From a virus: a stretch of DNA of 38,163 bases. Position numbers and translations under genes: made by a program. The stretch is from positions 1 to 38,163 of IMG/VR virus record IMGVR_UViG_3300030117_005155; one strand, given 5' to 3'. Below, piece after piece: positions 16,360-25,921 of the stretch (position 1 is the first letter of the stretch; every line of letters starts with the position of its first letter). The notes below the pieces were generated by a model that ran no database searches, was not told the origin of the DNA, and was given only the letters and a program-made list of their open reading frames with translations.

Positions 16360-16638
16360 ATGGATAAGAAGCATCGCAAAAAGCTCAAGCGCAAAGCTAA
16401 GGCAAAGGGCTTGAAGCAAAAGTCTGAGGAAGCTCAGAAGAAGCTACAGAAAAGAATTAATCTATTTGGAAAACTGCCAGAGCAATGCTCGGCGTGTGAT
16501 AAAAACTTTCCTAAAACAAAGGAGTCACATATGACATGGAAAGTGGTCGTAAGATCTAACAGCGAAGTGGTTAGGTTGTTCTGCCCAGATTGCCAAAGCA
16601 AGGTCACAGATTTTGTGGAGGGCCAAGATGAGGTTTAA
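16360..16638 (+). CDS. Basic zinc-ribbon protein
   Basis: The first 32 of 92 residues are extremely lysine/arginine-rich (KKHRKKLKRKAKAKG), followed by a four-cysteine ribbon: CSACDKNFP and, after about 25 residues, CPDCQS. This suggests nucleic-acid binding. AGGAG precedes ATG 16360. It overlaps the start of the IMP dehydrogenase gene by 11 nt. No family assigned. Confidence 0.7.
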   Translation: MDKKHRKKLKRKAKAKGLKQKSEEAQKKLQKRINLFGKLPEQCSACDKNFPKTKESHMTWKVVVRSNSEVVRLFCPDCQSKVTDFVEGQDEV

Positions 16639-17668
16639 GAAAGCAGTAACCTATGACGATATGTTGTTGATCCCACAGTACAGCAACATTGAAAGTAGAA
16701 ATGAAGTTGATCTAAGTAATGACTTGTCTGCTCACGTAACGTTAGATTTGCCTATTTTATCTGCACCAATGGATACAGTGTGTGAGGGTGAGATGGCAAT
16801 TGCTATGGCTCGTAACGGAGGGATGGGAATCCTCCATCGTTATAACAGTATTGATGAACAGGTTAGGCTAGCCAGCGAAGTCATGAGTCGTGGCGAGAGC
16901 ATCTTCGCTGCGGCTGTTGGAATTACTGGAGACTATAAAGAGCGAGCCGAAGTGCTTGTAAACAATGGTGTCAATACGCTATGCCTAGATGTTGCTCATG
17001 GTCACCACATTTTGATGAAGAACGCACTAGAACATCTAAGGGCTAGGTTTGGTAAGTCTATCACAATTATTGCAGGTAATGTTTGCACCCTACAAGGAGT
17101 CAACGATCTAGCGGACTGGGGTGCGGATGCTGTGCGAGCCAACATTGGCGGCGGCAGTATATGTTCAACTCGTATTGTTACGGGGCATGGCTTACCAGGA
17201 CTACAAACTATTTTTGATTGCGCTCGGACTGATAGAGATGTCGCTATCATTGCAGACGGTGGAATCAAAACATCAGGAGATATCGTAAAGGCACTTGCTG
17301 CTGGTGCTGACTTTGTGATGTGCGGTTCTCTTCTTGCAGGAACAAAGGAAAGCCCAGGAGATATCATTACGATGTCTGATGGCAGCAGAATGAAAGAGTA
17401 CCGAGGCATGGCCTCAAAAGATGCCCAGATGAACTGGCGTAACAAGTCATCTACCCCAGAGGGCGTTGCGTCATATATTCCATACAAAGGAACAGTAGAT
17501 GATATTCTTTTGGATCTAGAGGGCGGATTGAGAAGTGGGCTATCTTACTCAGGTGCCCGCACTATCCAAGAATTACAAAGCAATGCTGAGTGGTCACAAC
17601 AAACCTCAGCGGGTACAGTTGAGAGCGGTACCCATATCTTAACATCCCAAAACGGACGGAAAAAATAA
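16628..17668 (+). CDS. guaB: IMP dehydrogenase-like enzyme lacking CBS domains
   Basis: It would oxidise IMP to XMP with NAD+, feeding GTP/dGTP synthesis. The TIM-barrel landmarks are present: TYDDMLLIPQYS, LPILSAPMDTV, GGGSICSTRIVTG with catalytic C179, IIADGGIKTSGDIVKALAAGAD, YRGMASKDAQ (flap), and the C-terminal IPYKGTVDDILLDLEGGLRSGLSYSGA typical of IMPDH rather than GMP reductase. The 346 residues leave no room for the CBS pair that usually sits in the barrel. ATG 16628 follows GGAGG and is preferred to the TTG at 16613. GMP reductase remains a less likely alternative. Confidence 0.85.
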   Translation: MRFKKAVTYDDMLLIPQYSNIESRNEVDLSNDLSAHVTLDLPILSAPMDTVCEGEMAIAMARNGGMGILHRYNSIDEQVRLASEVMSRGESIFAAAVGITGDYKERAEVLVNNGVNTLCLDVAHGHHILMKNALEHLRARFGKSITIIAGNVCTLQGVNDLADWGADAVRANIGGGSICSTRIVTGHGLPGLQTIFDCARTDRDVAIIADGGIKTSGDIVKALAAGADFVMCGSLLAGTKESPGDIITMSDGSRMKEYRGMASKDAQMNWRNKSSTPEGVASYIPYKGTVDDILLDLEGGLRSGLSYSGARTIQELQSNAEWSQQTSAGTVESGTHILTSQNGRKK

Positions 17669-17940
17669 TGAACCATAAACATATGGTCGGAGACGCTATT
17701 TGCTATAACTTCTTTGAGCGAACGAAAGGAACGTGCGACAGAGATAAATGCAGACACTGGATGAAATATGAAGCAGATTCAAATTGTTCTATTGTCTGTG
17801 CAAACAAGAATCCTCATGGTTTGACACTTAGAGATGTGGCTGATAGGCTACAAATTAGCTTCCCTAGAGTCAAACAAATACAAGATAAAGCGATGGAAAA
17901 AGCAGCTAAAAGAGGACTTTTTGATTTCATGGAGGAATAA
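17668..17940 (+). CDS. Small protein with sigma-region-4-like HTH and Cys cluster
   Basis: The product is 90 residues. The N-terminal half has four spaced cysteines (CDRDKCRHW and CSIVC), possibly a metal site. The C-terminal half, LTLRDVADRLQISFPRVKQ followed by IQDKAMEKA, reads like the helix-turn-helix of sigma70 region 4. It lacks other sigma regions, so it may be a transcription co-regulator recognising -35-type DNA rather than a full sigma factor. It abuts IMP dehydrogenase by one base. Confidence 0.6.
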   Translation: MNHKHMVGDAICYNFFERTKGTCDRDKCRHWMKYEADSNCSIVCANKNPHGLTLRDVADRLQISFPRVKQIQDKAMEKAAKRGLFDFMEE

Positions 17941-17952
17941 TACTATTTCCGT

Positions 17953-17968
17953 AACTATTTATAAACAG
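17953..17968 (+). promoter_or_regulatory. Candidate late-promoter motif, copy 1
   Basis: AACTATTTATAAACAG, exactly repeated at 20301-20316. Both copies lie upstream of genes with head-protein-like leaders. The TTTATAAA core recalls T4 late-promoter TATAAATA, but the equivalence is not shown. Confidence 0.4.
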
Positions 17969-17983
17969 TTGGCTAGAGCCAAC
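17968..17983 (+). other. Short hairpin
   Basis: GTTGGCTAGAGCCAAC forms a 6-7 bp stem followed by a T-rich but interrupted stretch. It may be a weak terminator of the upstream operon or a 5' stabiliser of the next message. Confidence 0.4.
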
Positions 17984-18014
17984 ATATTGTTTCTTTTCAA
18001 CAAGGAGTATACTA

Positions 18015-18545
18015 ATGACAAAGAATGATAAACTACTAAATGAGCAAACACTTCGCCGCTGGGCTAAGTTAGCTGATATTTCCGTTATTAATCAGAACCT
18101 CTTCATCAACGAGGCTGCCGAGGTAACCGAGGAAGAGGAAACCGAAGAAGAGACCGTAGCTGAAGAAGTGACCGCAGACGAAGAGCCTGTCGTTGAGCTT
18201 GAAGAGGCAGAGCATGAAGAAGAAGAAATGGACATGCCAGGTGAAGAAGAAATGGACATGGAAGTTGATGCTGAGCCAGAAGCCGAAGAAAACGACGTTG
18301 TTATGGCCATCCTAAAAGCACTTGAGCCATTCGGTGTGGAGATGGATGCTGACGACGAAGAAGGCGAAGAGGAAGAGCCAGCCATGGCACATGAAGATCC
18401 AGCAATGGACCACGGCATGAAAGATGACCCAGCAATGGGTCACGAGCCAGGCATGGGTGACTATGGCAATCGTCAAGATGAAGACGAGTTGACCGAAGCT
18501 GTCCTCAAGCGTGTTCTAGATCGCATTAGCAAGCTTGATAAATAA
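18015..18545 (+). CDS. Highly acidic protein with leader ending INEA (scaffold/internal-head candidate)
   Basis: This is a 176-residue protein. The N-terminal 33 residues (LLNEQTLRRWAKLADI...LFINE) form an amphipathic leader ending I31-N32-E33 then A34, the same site form as the array leaders. The body is dominated by Glu/Asp with short repeats of DPAM(D/G)HG, and the last 20 residues form a helix (TEAVLKRVLDRISKLDK). Acidic, helical, cleavable proteins are typical of prohead cores; that role is inferred. AAGGAG precedes the start, and a strong terminator follows its stop. Confidence 0.68.
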   Translation: MTKNDKLLNEQTLRRWAKLADISVINQNLFINEAAEVTEEEETEEETVAEEVTADEEPVVELEEAEHEEEEMDMPGEEEMDMEVDAEPEAEENDVVMAILKALEPFGVEMDADDEEGEEEEPAMAHEDPAMDHGMKDDPAMGHEPGMGDYGNRQDEDELTEAVLKRVLDRISKLDK

Positions 18546-18573
18546 ATAACATTCTTTGTTGAAGAAAGGAAGA

Positions 18574-18611
18574 AGAGGTACAGGTCTACACAGACTTGTA
18601 TCTCTTTTTTT
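18574..18611 (+). terminator. Rho-independent terminator
   Basis: AGAGGTACAGGTCT pairs with AGACTTGTATCTCT across an ACAC loop (14 bp, two G-U pairs), followed by seven Ts. It closes the acidic-protein gene. Confidence 0.9.
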
Positions 18612-18616
18612 ATTGT

Positions 18617-18946
18617 ATGTCCGTAATAAATCACATATTAGATACCCTAAACCTAATAAGCGACAATGGTAAGGTCATTGACGCAAAAAAGTATTTCATG
18701 GCTAAGCGTATCCTAGAGGTAGGCTACGAGAAAATTAAGAGGGAGGGGCTAGACAGTACAGCGATCACTCCTTATGTTACTGCCATATTAGATTATCGTG
18801 CAGACCGATCAGAAATAAAGATAATAAAAGATGAACAAACAGGCCATGATGAAGTATACTGGTACAGGATTGAGAAAGGAAAATCTTATGAATCGCAGGC
18901 GATTGATGCAAACGCTGATGGCACCAAAGAAGAAGACAAAGGCTAA
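18617..18946 (+). CDS. Hypothetical protein directly after a terminator
   Basis: The 109-residue product runs from ATG 18617 (MSVINHILDTLNLISDNGK). The frame is open slightly further upstream, but only into the terminator. There is no ribosome site before this ATG, so an internal start such as the ATG near 18698 is possible. The sequence is helical then charged, ending EEDKG, and overlaps the ClpP-like gene. It looks like small phage proteins of the ILDTLNLISDNGK type, for which I know no function. Confidence 0.55.
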   Translation: MSVINHILDTLNLISDNGKVIDAKKYFMAKRILEVGYEKIKREGLDSTAITPYVTAILDYRADRSEIKIIKDEQTGHDEVYWYRIEKGKSYESQAIDANADGTKEEDKG

Positions 18947-19664
18947 CAGTAAAACTAAGAAGACAGATAAAGAAGAGTTGGCACCCGCAGAAGATCAATT
19001 TGAGATCATCTCCATTGAAGACCTGACGGAAGATGAGATTAGAGAAGTTGTCCCTAATCTAATACAGGTTGACATGGAGAAGTCCAGCCCCAGAGCAATT
19101 AACTTTTGTGGTGATCTCAATGAGGAATCGGCGTCAGCAATCATATCTGCTATGATCTACCATAATCATAACAACAGGCTGGTCATGGTTAATGAGCAGC
19201 AAACAAAACAATACCATGCTGTCAAGCCTATGCAGTTTTATATTTCTACATTTGGTGGCAACGCCGCTGATATGTTTGGCATCCATGACTTGATGGTTTC
19301 CATGAAGCATTCAACTCCTATTGAAACAGTTGGTTTAGGTAAGGTAATGTCAGCAGGTGTCTTGTTGTTGGCCTCGGGCGCAGAGAACAGTCGGTTCATT
19401 GGCGAGAACACAAGAGTTATGATTCACTCTTTGCGAGCAGGTCACGCAGGAGCGATGCATGAACTTGAAACTGAGTACGAAGAAACAAGGTGGTTGCAAG
19501 ACCAGTACGTCCAAGCACTGAGTCGTGTGACAAACATGAGCAAAAGAATGATCAAAAAGATGATGGAACGGAAAACAAATGTTTACATTAATGCTGAACA
19601 AGCTATTGAATATGGTATTGCTGACAAGATACTCAAGCCCAGCTACTGGGACGAAGGTGAGTGA
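18888..19664 (+). CDS. ClpP-like serine protease (candidate prohead or regulatory protease)
   Basis: The fold landmarks are those of ClpP/S14: MQFYISTFGGNAADMFGI, nucleophile Ser in GKVMSAGVLLLASGA, His in TRVMIHSLRAG and the closing YINAEQAIEYGIADKIL. The position that holds the catalytic Asp in ClpP (RDTERD) reads RKTNVY here, so the third triad residue is absent or moved. A lysine-rich 60-residue N-terminal extension replaces the usual ClpP start. ATG 18888 is preceded by AAGGA (7 nt); the frame is open to 18831. It lies among genes with cleavable leaders, making a maturation role plausible. A genuine ClpP homologue is the alternative. Confidence 0.8.
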   Translation: MNRRRLMQTLMAPKKKTKANSKTKKTDKEELAPAEDQFEIISIEDLTEDEIREVVPNLIQVDMEKSSPRAINFCGDLNEESASAIISAMIYHNHNNRLVMVNEQQTKQYHAVKPMQFYISTFGGNAADMFGIHDLMVSMKHSTPIETVGLGKVMSAGVLLLASGAENSRFIGENTRVMIHSLRAGHAGAMHELETEYEETRWLQDQYVQALSRVTNMSKRMIKKMMERKTNVYINAEQAIEYGIADKILKPSYWDEGE

Positions 19665-19683
19665 GGAAGAGGAAGAAAATAAA

Positions 19684-20298
19684 ATGTCTTTAAAAGATAA
19701 GCTTTCAGATGTGAGTATTGTTAAAGAGGTGTTTAGTAAGAAGGGCTACACTTTCTTTGAGACTCCACATAGAGATTACAATCTAAACTTGTTTGGGGTT
19801 CGGGTTGACAACAACCTTAGTAACGACTTTGACGATTACATTTGTGCGATCTATCATTTAGATGGAGAGTGGAAAACACATGTCTGGAATTGTACTACAG
19901 ACCCAGGTAGGCACTGGCTGGAAAACCCAATCAACCCCAAGGGCACGGCCATTCTAATCCCTGGACAATACAAGTCCACCTGGAAATTAGCTAAGCACCA
20001 AGGCAAATACAAAGCCCTCTGCCAGAGGAAGCCAGTCAGTGTTTGGCGTGATAATAATAAAGATGATATTCTAGATTATGAATGTGAAGTTATTGACGAG
20101 GGACTCTTTGGTATCAACATACACAGGAGTAACCCAAAGACCCAATCTTATCTTGTTGAGAAGTGGTCAGCAGGCTGTCAGGTTTTCCAAAAGGTTAGCC
20201 AGTACTATGAATTTTTAGACCTGTGTGACCACTCCGCACGCCAGTGGGGTAATTCATTTACCTATACATTGTTTGAAGAAAGTGATTTTGATAGTTAG
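19684..20298 (+). CDS. Putative peptidoglycan-active protein, L,D-transpeptidase-like motif
   Basis: This 204-residue protein belongs to a type I have seen in phages of several hosts: NLFGVRVDN, a TTDPGRHWL turn, LIPGQYKSTW, YKALCQRKPVSVWRDNN, then GINIHRSNP and EKWSAGCQVF. The His and the SAGC cysteine are arranged like the HxxG...S(H/A)GC active site of YkuD-type L,D-transpeptidases, so a cell-wall role (lysis or entry) is possible. There is no signal peptide. ATG 19684 is preferred over the in-frame ATG 19579, which lies inside the ClpP-like gene. Confidence 0.55.
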   Translation: MSLKDKLSDVSIVKEVFSKKGYTFFETPHRDYNLNLFGVRVDNNLSNDFDDYICAIYHLDGEWKTHVWNCTTDPGRHWLENPINPKGTAILIPGQYKSTWKLAKHQGKYKALCQRKPVSVWRDNNKDDILDYECEVIDEGLFGINIHRSNPKTQSYLVEKWSAGCQVFQKVSQYYEFLDLCDHSARQWGNSFTYTLFEESDFDS

Positions 20299-20300
20299 AA

Positions 20301-20316
20301 AACTATTTATAAACAG
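20301..20316 (+). promoter_or_regulatory. Candidate late-promoter motif, copy 2
   Basis: Exact second copy of AACTATTTATAAACAG, 15 bp before the ATG at 20332 and immediately before the CGAGGAGCG ribosome site. Confidence 0.4.
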
Positions 20317-20331
20317 CGAGGAGCGCCTAAA

Positions 20332-20619
20332 ATGAATTCTTTTAAAATCTCTAAGGCAAGGTTGAAAGAAATTATCCTTGAAGAGCAGATGGCTCTAGAG
20401 GCAGAAACCTTGGAAGAAAAAGCAAAGTCAACTAAAAAATATGATGATAACCCAAAACTCAAGGGCGATCAGGATGAACTTCCAGATCAACTACAGAAAG
20501 CCATTATTGATAAAGAAGGTGGTGATGCTGATGAGGATGATGAAGAAGAGAAGAACGAGAACTTAGACCTTCAAGATATGGTCCGAGAAGAGATTCTGAA
20601 AGCACTAAGAGGGGAGTAA
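20332..20619 (+). CDS. Acidic protein with targeting-type leader (ISKARLKEIILEE)
   Basis: The product is 95 residues. MNSFKISKARLKEIILE ending I15-L16-E17 then E resembles the array leaders shifted by three residues. The rest is charged and low complexity (GGDADEDDEEEKNENLD) with a final amphipathic helix (LQDMVREEILKALRG). A prohead-core or internal-protein role is inferred. It is followed 4 bp later by a 679-residue gene, presumably its partner. Confidence 0.65.
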   Translation: MNSFKISKARLKEIILEEQMALEAETLEEKAKSTKKYDDNPKLKGDQDELPDQLQKAIIDKEGGDADEDDEEEKNENLDLQDMVREEILKALRGE

Positions 20620-20623
20620 TCCC

Positions 20624-22663
20624 ATGGGCATCATTAACCCATACCAAACTCTAGCATCAGACCCAGAGGTCGCTTTAGAGTATAAGACAAAGATAGAAGA
20701 ACTAAGTCGTCGTCTTAGGGCGAACGGTTTCAATTATCGTAATGACTACGGCATAATGAATGACCGCCAGCGTGATATATTCACAACGGGATTGTTTGTT
20801 ATGCCAGAGCAGGCCGACAGTATAGAAGAGTATGTTGAGTTTGGGCATGACAATTGTGAGTGTCCAGATGTCATGGAAGACTTGGATCAAACTTGCCCTA
20901 TGCTTATGAAAGGTGTAAATACTATCAATGAGCAAGAGGCGATGCGAGAGTCTAACACAATAGAAACAACCCTAGACCTTCTGATAGAGCAATTGATCAA
21001 CGAAGTCATGCTCCAAGAGGCTAGAGGCGTACAACACCCAGACACTTTTGGACTTAGGGTATCTAATGCAGCGGGCACAACAGTAGAAACAGTTGGCAGA
21101 AGATTCGCTAAGATTGGCGAGCCTGAAACGGTCAAGACCCAAGAGCAATTAGCTTTAGCTGTCTATGCAAACATAGCTCAAGTAAATGGTATACCACTAC
21201 CAAATAATCTAAAGGCAGCTTTGGCTAACAAAAAACTTAATCAACTTATCTTATGGAGTGGAGCAAAGAGCGGCGCAGAACTAGATGTAAGCAATTTGCC
21301 CACAAGCATCAAGTCGGCACAAATTATTTTAGCTAAACAAGTAGGCAAGAAAGATACTCTGAGTAAGGAGACTTATGCTTTTGTCCGCTACAGTTCTGTA
21401 ACAAGTATTGATGCCCAGTGGCCGCAGAAAAACTTTGGACAGCTTACAGGTTTCGGCTCCAAGACTACGCAGTCTGGCAAAGAGATACAAACAATTGGTC
21501 CCCCCTTGCTCGGCGATGGCAGAGCCAACAAGATGGCACTCAGTTCAGTCCCAGGGTCACTTGATGCGGCTGTTCTGGAAACATTAGATGGTGCTTTTGC
21601 AAGAAGTCTCCCCGCTTACCTTAAAGCAGCGGTAGAAGGCAAAGCTTTACCTGTCTTGCAATTTGAATCAGAGGAGAATAGAGATCAGTATCTACCCTCA
21701 GTTCGTAAATACCTCAGCGAGGTAACAGGTCCAATATTTTTAGCCACAGGTAATAAAACATATCTGGGCAACGATGCTGTGTTAGACAGCGCCTTTGAGA
21801 ACCTGCTTCAGCCACGGGGTATTGGTAACTGGACTGAAAACGATGGAGTGTCATGGCCTACGTCTGCAAACGAAAAGCTAAAAGATAGCTATGTTCATTT
21901 CGGTGACAAGCAAGATATCATGGTCAGTTCAAAAGCTGGTAAGGGTGCTAACCCAAGCCTAAAAGAACTCTATGCTGAACTAAAAGATATAGGGGAAGAA
22001 GAGAAGCAACAGTTAATAAGATTGTATGGAGTGGGTAACCCTTCGGGTGTGAACCTATACAGTGGCAACGAGCAAGACCCAGGTATTGTGGAGATCTTAT
22101 CAGATGCATCCTATGTTGCATGGCAGCTACCACCACGAATGATCGTTGAAATACCAGCGTCAGCTTATCAGAAGGCAGGCTTTCAGAAGCTTGCTCCCTT
22201 GACTGCGGACGAGTACAATGAACTTAACGAGATCCTGAAAGGTATGAGAGTAAAAGGTGGATTTGAAAGAGAGTTCCCACCGTTTAGAAATAAAAAACTA
22301 GCAGTTAAATGCAAAGCCTATAGAGATATGTTTAGCCCCGACACAAGTAAGTCTGCTTATAGTGAGGCATTCCATACCCTTGCTGGTATGGCAAAGGTTG
22401 CACAGGGAATTATTAATACCATAGAAGATAAAAATGGAGAAAAACTCTTTACAAACTTTGCCAAAGCCATGTATAATAGATTACCTTTAGTACAAATCTA
22501 TGCTAAAGGACCAGCCTACGTGGCAGATGGAAAGACAGGAATAAAGTCGGGACCAATGGATATTATTTACCCAGCCAGGTTTGACGGCGTAATCAATATT
22601 GATGGCGGCAAAAACTACTATGCTACAAAGATCAATGGCAGAATGACAATAGCAATTAAATAA
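20624..22663 (+). CDS. Large protein of unknown function, possible virion cargo
   Basis: The product is 679 residues without recognised motif. Residues 1-90 look like a small domain with CECPDVMEDLDQTCP cysteines. Around 115-135 there is an amphipathic stretch, LDLLIEQLINEVMLQEARG, containing LINE and LQEA sequences of the L/I-x-E kind, so a large pro-segment could be removed there. The remainder is a globular alpha/beta protein without membrane helices, ending in a beta-rich tail (YYATKINGRMTIAIK). Context and length recall T4 Alt-type internal proteins, but I could not find an ADP-ribosyltransferase signature. Confidence 0.65.
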   Translation: MGIINPYQTLASDPEVALEYKTKIEELSRRLRANGFNYRNDYGIMNDRQRDIFTTGLFVMPEQADSIEEYVEFGHDNCECPDVMEDLDQTCPMLMKGVNTINEQEAMRESNTIETTLDLLIEQLINEVMLQEARGVQHPDTFGLRVSNAAGTTVETVGRRFAKIGEPETVKTQEQLALAVYANIAQVNGIPLPNNLKAALANKKLNQLILWSGAKSGAELDVSNLPTSIKSAQIILAKQVGKKDTLSKETYAFVRYSSVTSIDAQWPQKNFGQLTGFGSKTTQSGKEIQTIGPPLLGDGRANKMALSSVPGSLDAAVLETLDGAFARSLPAYLKAAVEGKALPVLQFESEENRDQYLPSVRKYLSEVTGPIFLATGNKTYLGNDAVLDSAFENLLQPRGIGNWTENDGVSWPTSANEKLKDSYVHFGDKQDIMVSSKAGKGANPSLKELYAELKDIGEEEKQQLIRLYGVGNPSGVNLYSGNEQDPGIVEILSDASYVAWQLPPRMIVEIPASAYQKAGFQKLAPLTADEYNELNEILKGMRVKGGFEREFPPFRNKKLAVKCKAYRDMFSPDTSKSAYSEAFHTLAGMAKVAQGIINTIEDKNGEKLFTNFAKAMYNRLPLVQIYAKGPAYVADGKTGIKSGPMDIIYPARFDGVINIDGGKNYYATKINGRMTIAIK

Positions 22664-22679
22664 CAGAAAGCGAGGGCTA

Positions 22680-23615
22680 GTGGGAACACTACTTAGATAC
22701 CCAGGCGGCAAAGCCAAAGCATTAAAAAAGATTATCAAATACTTCCCAGAGGATCTTACCGAGATGGTTAGTCCTTTCTTTGGTGGTGGTGCGATTGAGA
22801 TCCATTACGCACAGAAGCACAAGACAAGAGTGCATGGCTATGATCTATTCTCTCAGTTGGTAAACTTTTGGGAGATGGTACTAATAGATCCAGAACGCCT
22901 AACCGAAGAGGTGGCCATACTAAAGAGTGCCCAGCCAGACCTCACAGAGATTTGGACCGAGATGCAAGACAGGCTTCGTAACACAGAGGTCACTCAAGAT
23001 ACTGCTTTTTTCTTGGCAGCGCTATTTTATGGAATCAATAGATCATCATTTAGTGGGGCTACTTTGAGCGGAGGATGCTCGGGCGAGGCTTACCGCAAGC
23101 GATTCAACGCTGCTAGCATAGAGCGACTAAAGAACTTCAAAGCTCCAACGCTAACTGTAGAGTGCGCTGACTTTGAAGATAGTTTGTCTAGGCACGAGCC
23201 AGATGTATTTGTGTACGCAGATCCACCATATCTATTGGAGAAGTCAACTCTCTATGGAGACAAGGGTTCCATGCACAAAGACTTTGATCATCTCAGGTTA
23301 CATGAGGTCATGACACAAAGAAGCAACTGGGTTATGTCCTATAATCCTCATCCTGAAATTTTAGAACTATACAAAGATTATGAAATAGTATATCCTGAGT
23401 GGGCAATGGGGATGAAGAATATTTATACCCAAGAGGAGACAGACACAAGAAATGCTATAAAACATTGCCAACAGGTTTTGGTAAACATTGCAGATGATCC
23501 CGAGTTCATCCAACAAGCCCAAAGCATATTAAAACAACTTTTATCCCATTACACAAAACCTATGGGAATAGCTAAAGAGATACTCATCTTAAACACTAAG
23601 GAGACAAAAAGATGA
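22680..23615 (+). CDS. dam: DNA adenine methylase, Dam (D12) class
   Basis: This is an N6-adenine methyltransferase using S-adenosylmethionine. LLRYPGGKAKALKKI and SPFFGGGAIEI form the SAM-binding start of the alpha class, and DPPY (residues 181-184, YADPPYLLEKS) is the catalytic motif. 311 residues against 278 for E. coli Dam. The start is GTG 22680 with GAGGG upstream. The target site cannot be read from sequence; GATC is common in the window. It overlaps the FKBP gene by 4 nt. Confidence 0.88.
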   Translation: MGTLLRYPGGKAKALKKIIKYFPEDLTEMVSPFFGGGAIEIHYAQKHKTRVHGYDLFSQLVNFWEMVLIDPERLTEEVAILKSAQPDLTEIWTEMQDRLRNTEVTQDTAFFLAALFYGINRSSFSGATLSGGCSGEAYRKRFNAASIERLKNFKAPTLTVECADFEDSLSRHEPDVFVYADPPYLLEKSTLYGDKGSMHKDFDHLRLHEVMTQRSNWVMSYNPHPEILELYKDYEIVYPEWAMGMKNIYTQEETDTRNAIKHCQQVLVNIADDPEFIQQAQSILKQLLSHYTKPMGIAKEILILNTKETKR

Positions 23616-24049
23616 CAACAGTACAGAACGGTAGTACGGTAACCCTACACTACAAAGGAACACTAAATGACGGGTCGGAGTTTGATAATACACATCAACG
23701 TGAACCACTGACAGTCAAAACAGGCGAGGGAAACTTGATCCCTGGCTTTGAAGCAGCATTGGTTGGCATGACAGAAGGTGAAACAAAAACATTTACTATT
23801 GAATGTAGTGAGGCCTATGGCGAGCGCAATCCAGAAGCAAAGACAGTGATGGAGAAGAAACACTTTCCAGAGGATTATCCAATAGAAGAGGGTATGGTTA
23901 TTCCTCTAATGTCCTCGGAGGGAAATCATGTTATGGCTACAGTAACAGAGATCACTGATACAGAGGTCACCGCTGATCTTAACCATCCTTTAGCTGGACA
24001 GGACTTAACTTTTGAGATTGAGTTGTTGACCGTTGAGGCTAGCGAATAA
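23612..24049 (+). CDS. FKBP-type peptidyl-prolyl isomerase, SlyD-like
   Basis: This is a proline isomerase and chaperone. Conserved stretches are VTLHYKGTLNDGSEFDNT, PLTVKTGEGNLIPGFEAAL, GMTEGETKTFTI, an inserted flap domain around residues 70-120, and the closing NHPLAGQDLTFEIELL, the SlyD arrangement. At 145 residues it lacks the His-rich metal tail of E. coli SlyD. It lies just upstream of GroEL, forming a folding cluster. ATGA overlap with the methylase gene. Confidence 0.9.
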   Translation: MTTVQNGSTVTLHYKGTLNDGSEFDNTHQREPLTVKTGEGNLIPGFEAALVGMTEGETKTFTIECSEAYGERNPEAKTVMEKKHFPEDYPIEEGMVIPLMSSEGNHVMATVTEITDTEVTADLNHPLAGQDLTFEIELLTVEASE

Positions 24050-24057
24050 GTAAAACA

Positions 24058-25814
<1,757 letters not shown>

Positions 25815-25863
25815 ACCTATAGTTGAAAACTAGTTACTACTGTAATCAAGTTACTAAACAATG

Positions 25864-25903
25864 GCCCAGTTTTAATCGTTAGTTAAAGCTGGGCTTTTTT
25901 CTT
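25864..25903 (+). terminator. Rho-independent terminator after GroEL
   Basis: GCCCAGTTTTAA pairs with TTAAAGCTGGGC (12 bp, one G-U) around a 7-nt loop and is followed by six Ts and a further T-rich stretch. Confidence 0.95.
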
Positions 25904-25921
25904 TCTAAAGAGGCTATTCAA

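Noticed and set aside
17002-17487. 161-residue minus-strand open frame
   Set aside because: It is the antisense shadow of IMP dehydrogenase, with no recognisable motif.
20624-22663. T4 Alt-like ADP-ribosyltransferase
   Set aside because: The length is similar, but I could not find an R...STS...ExE series in the right order.
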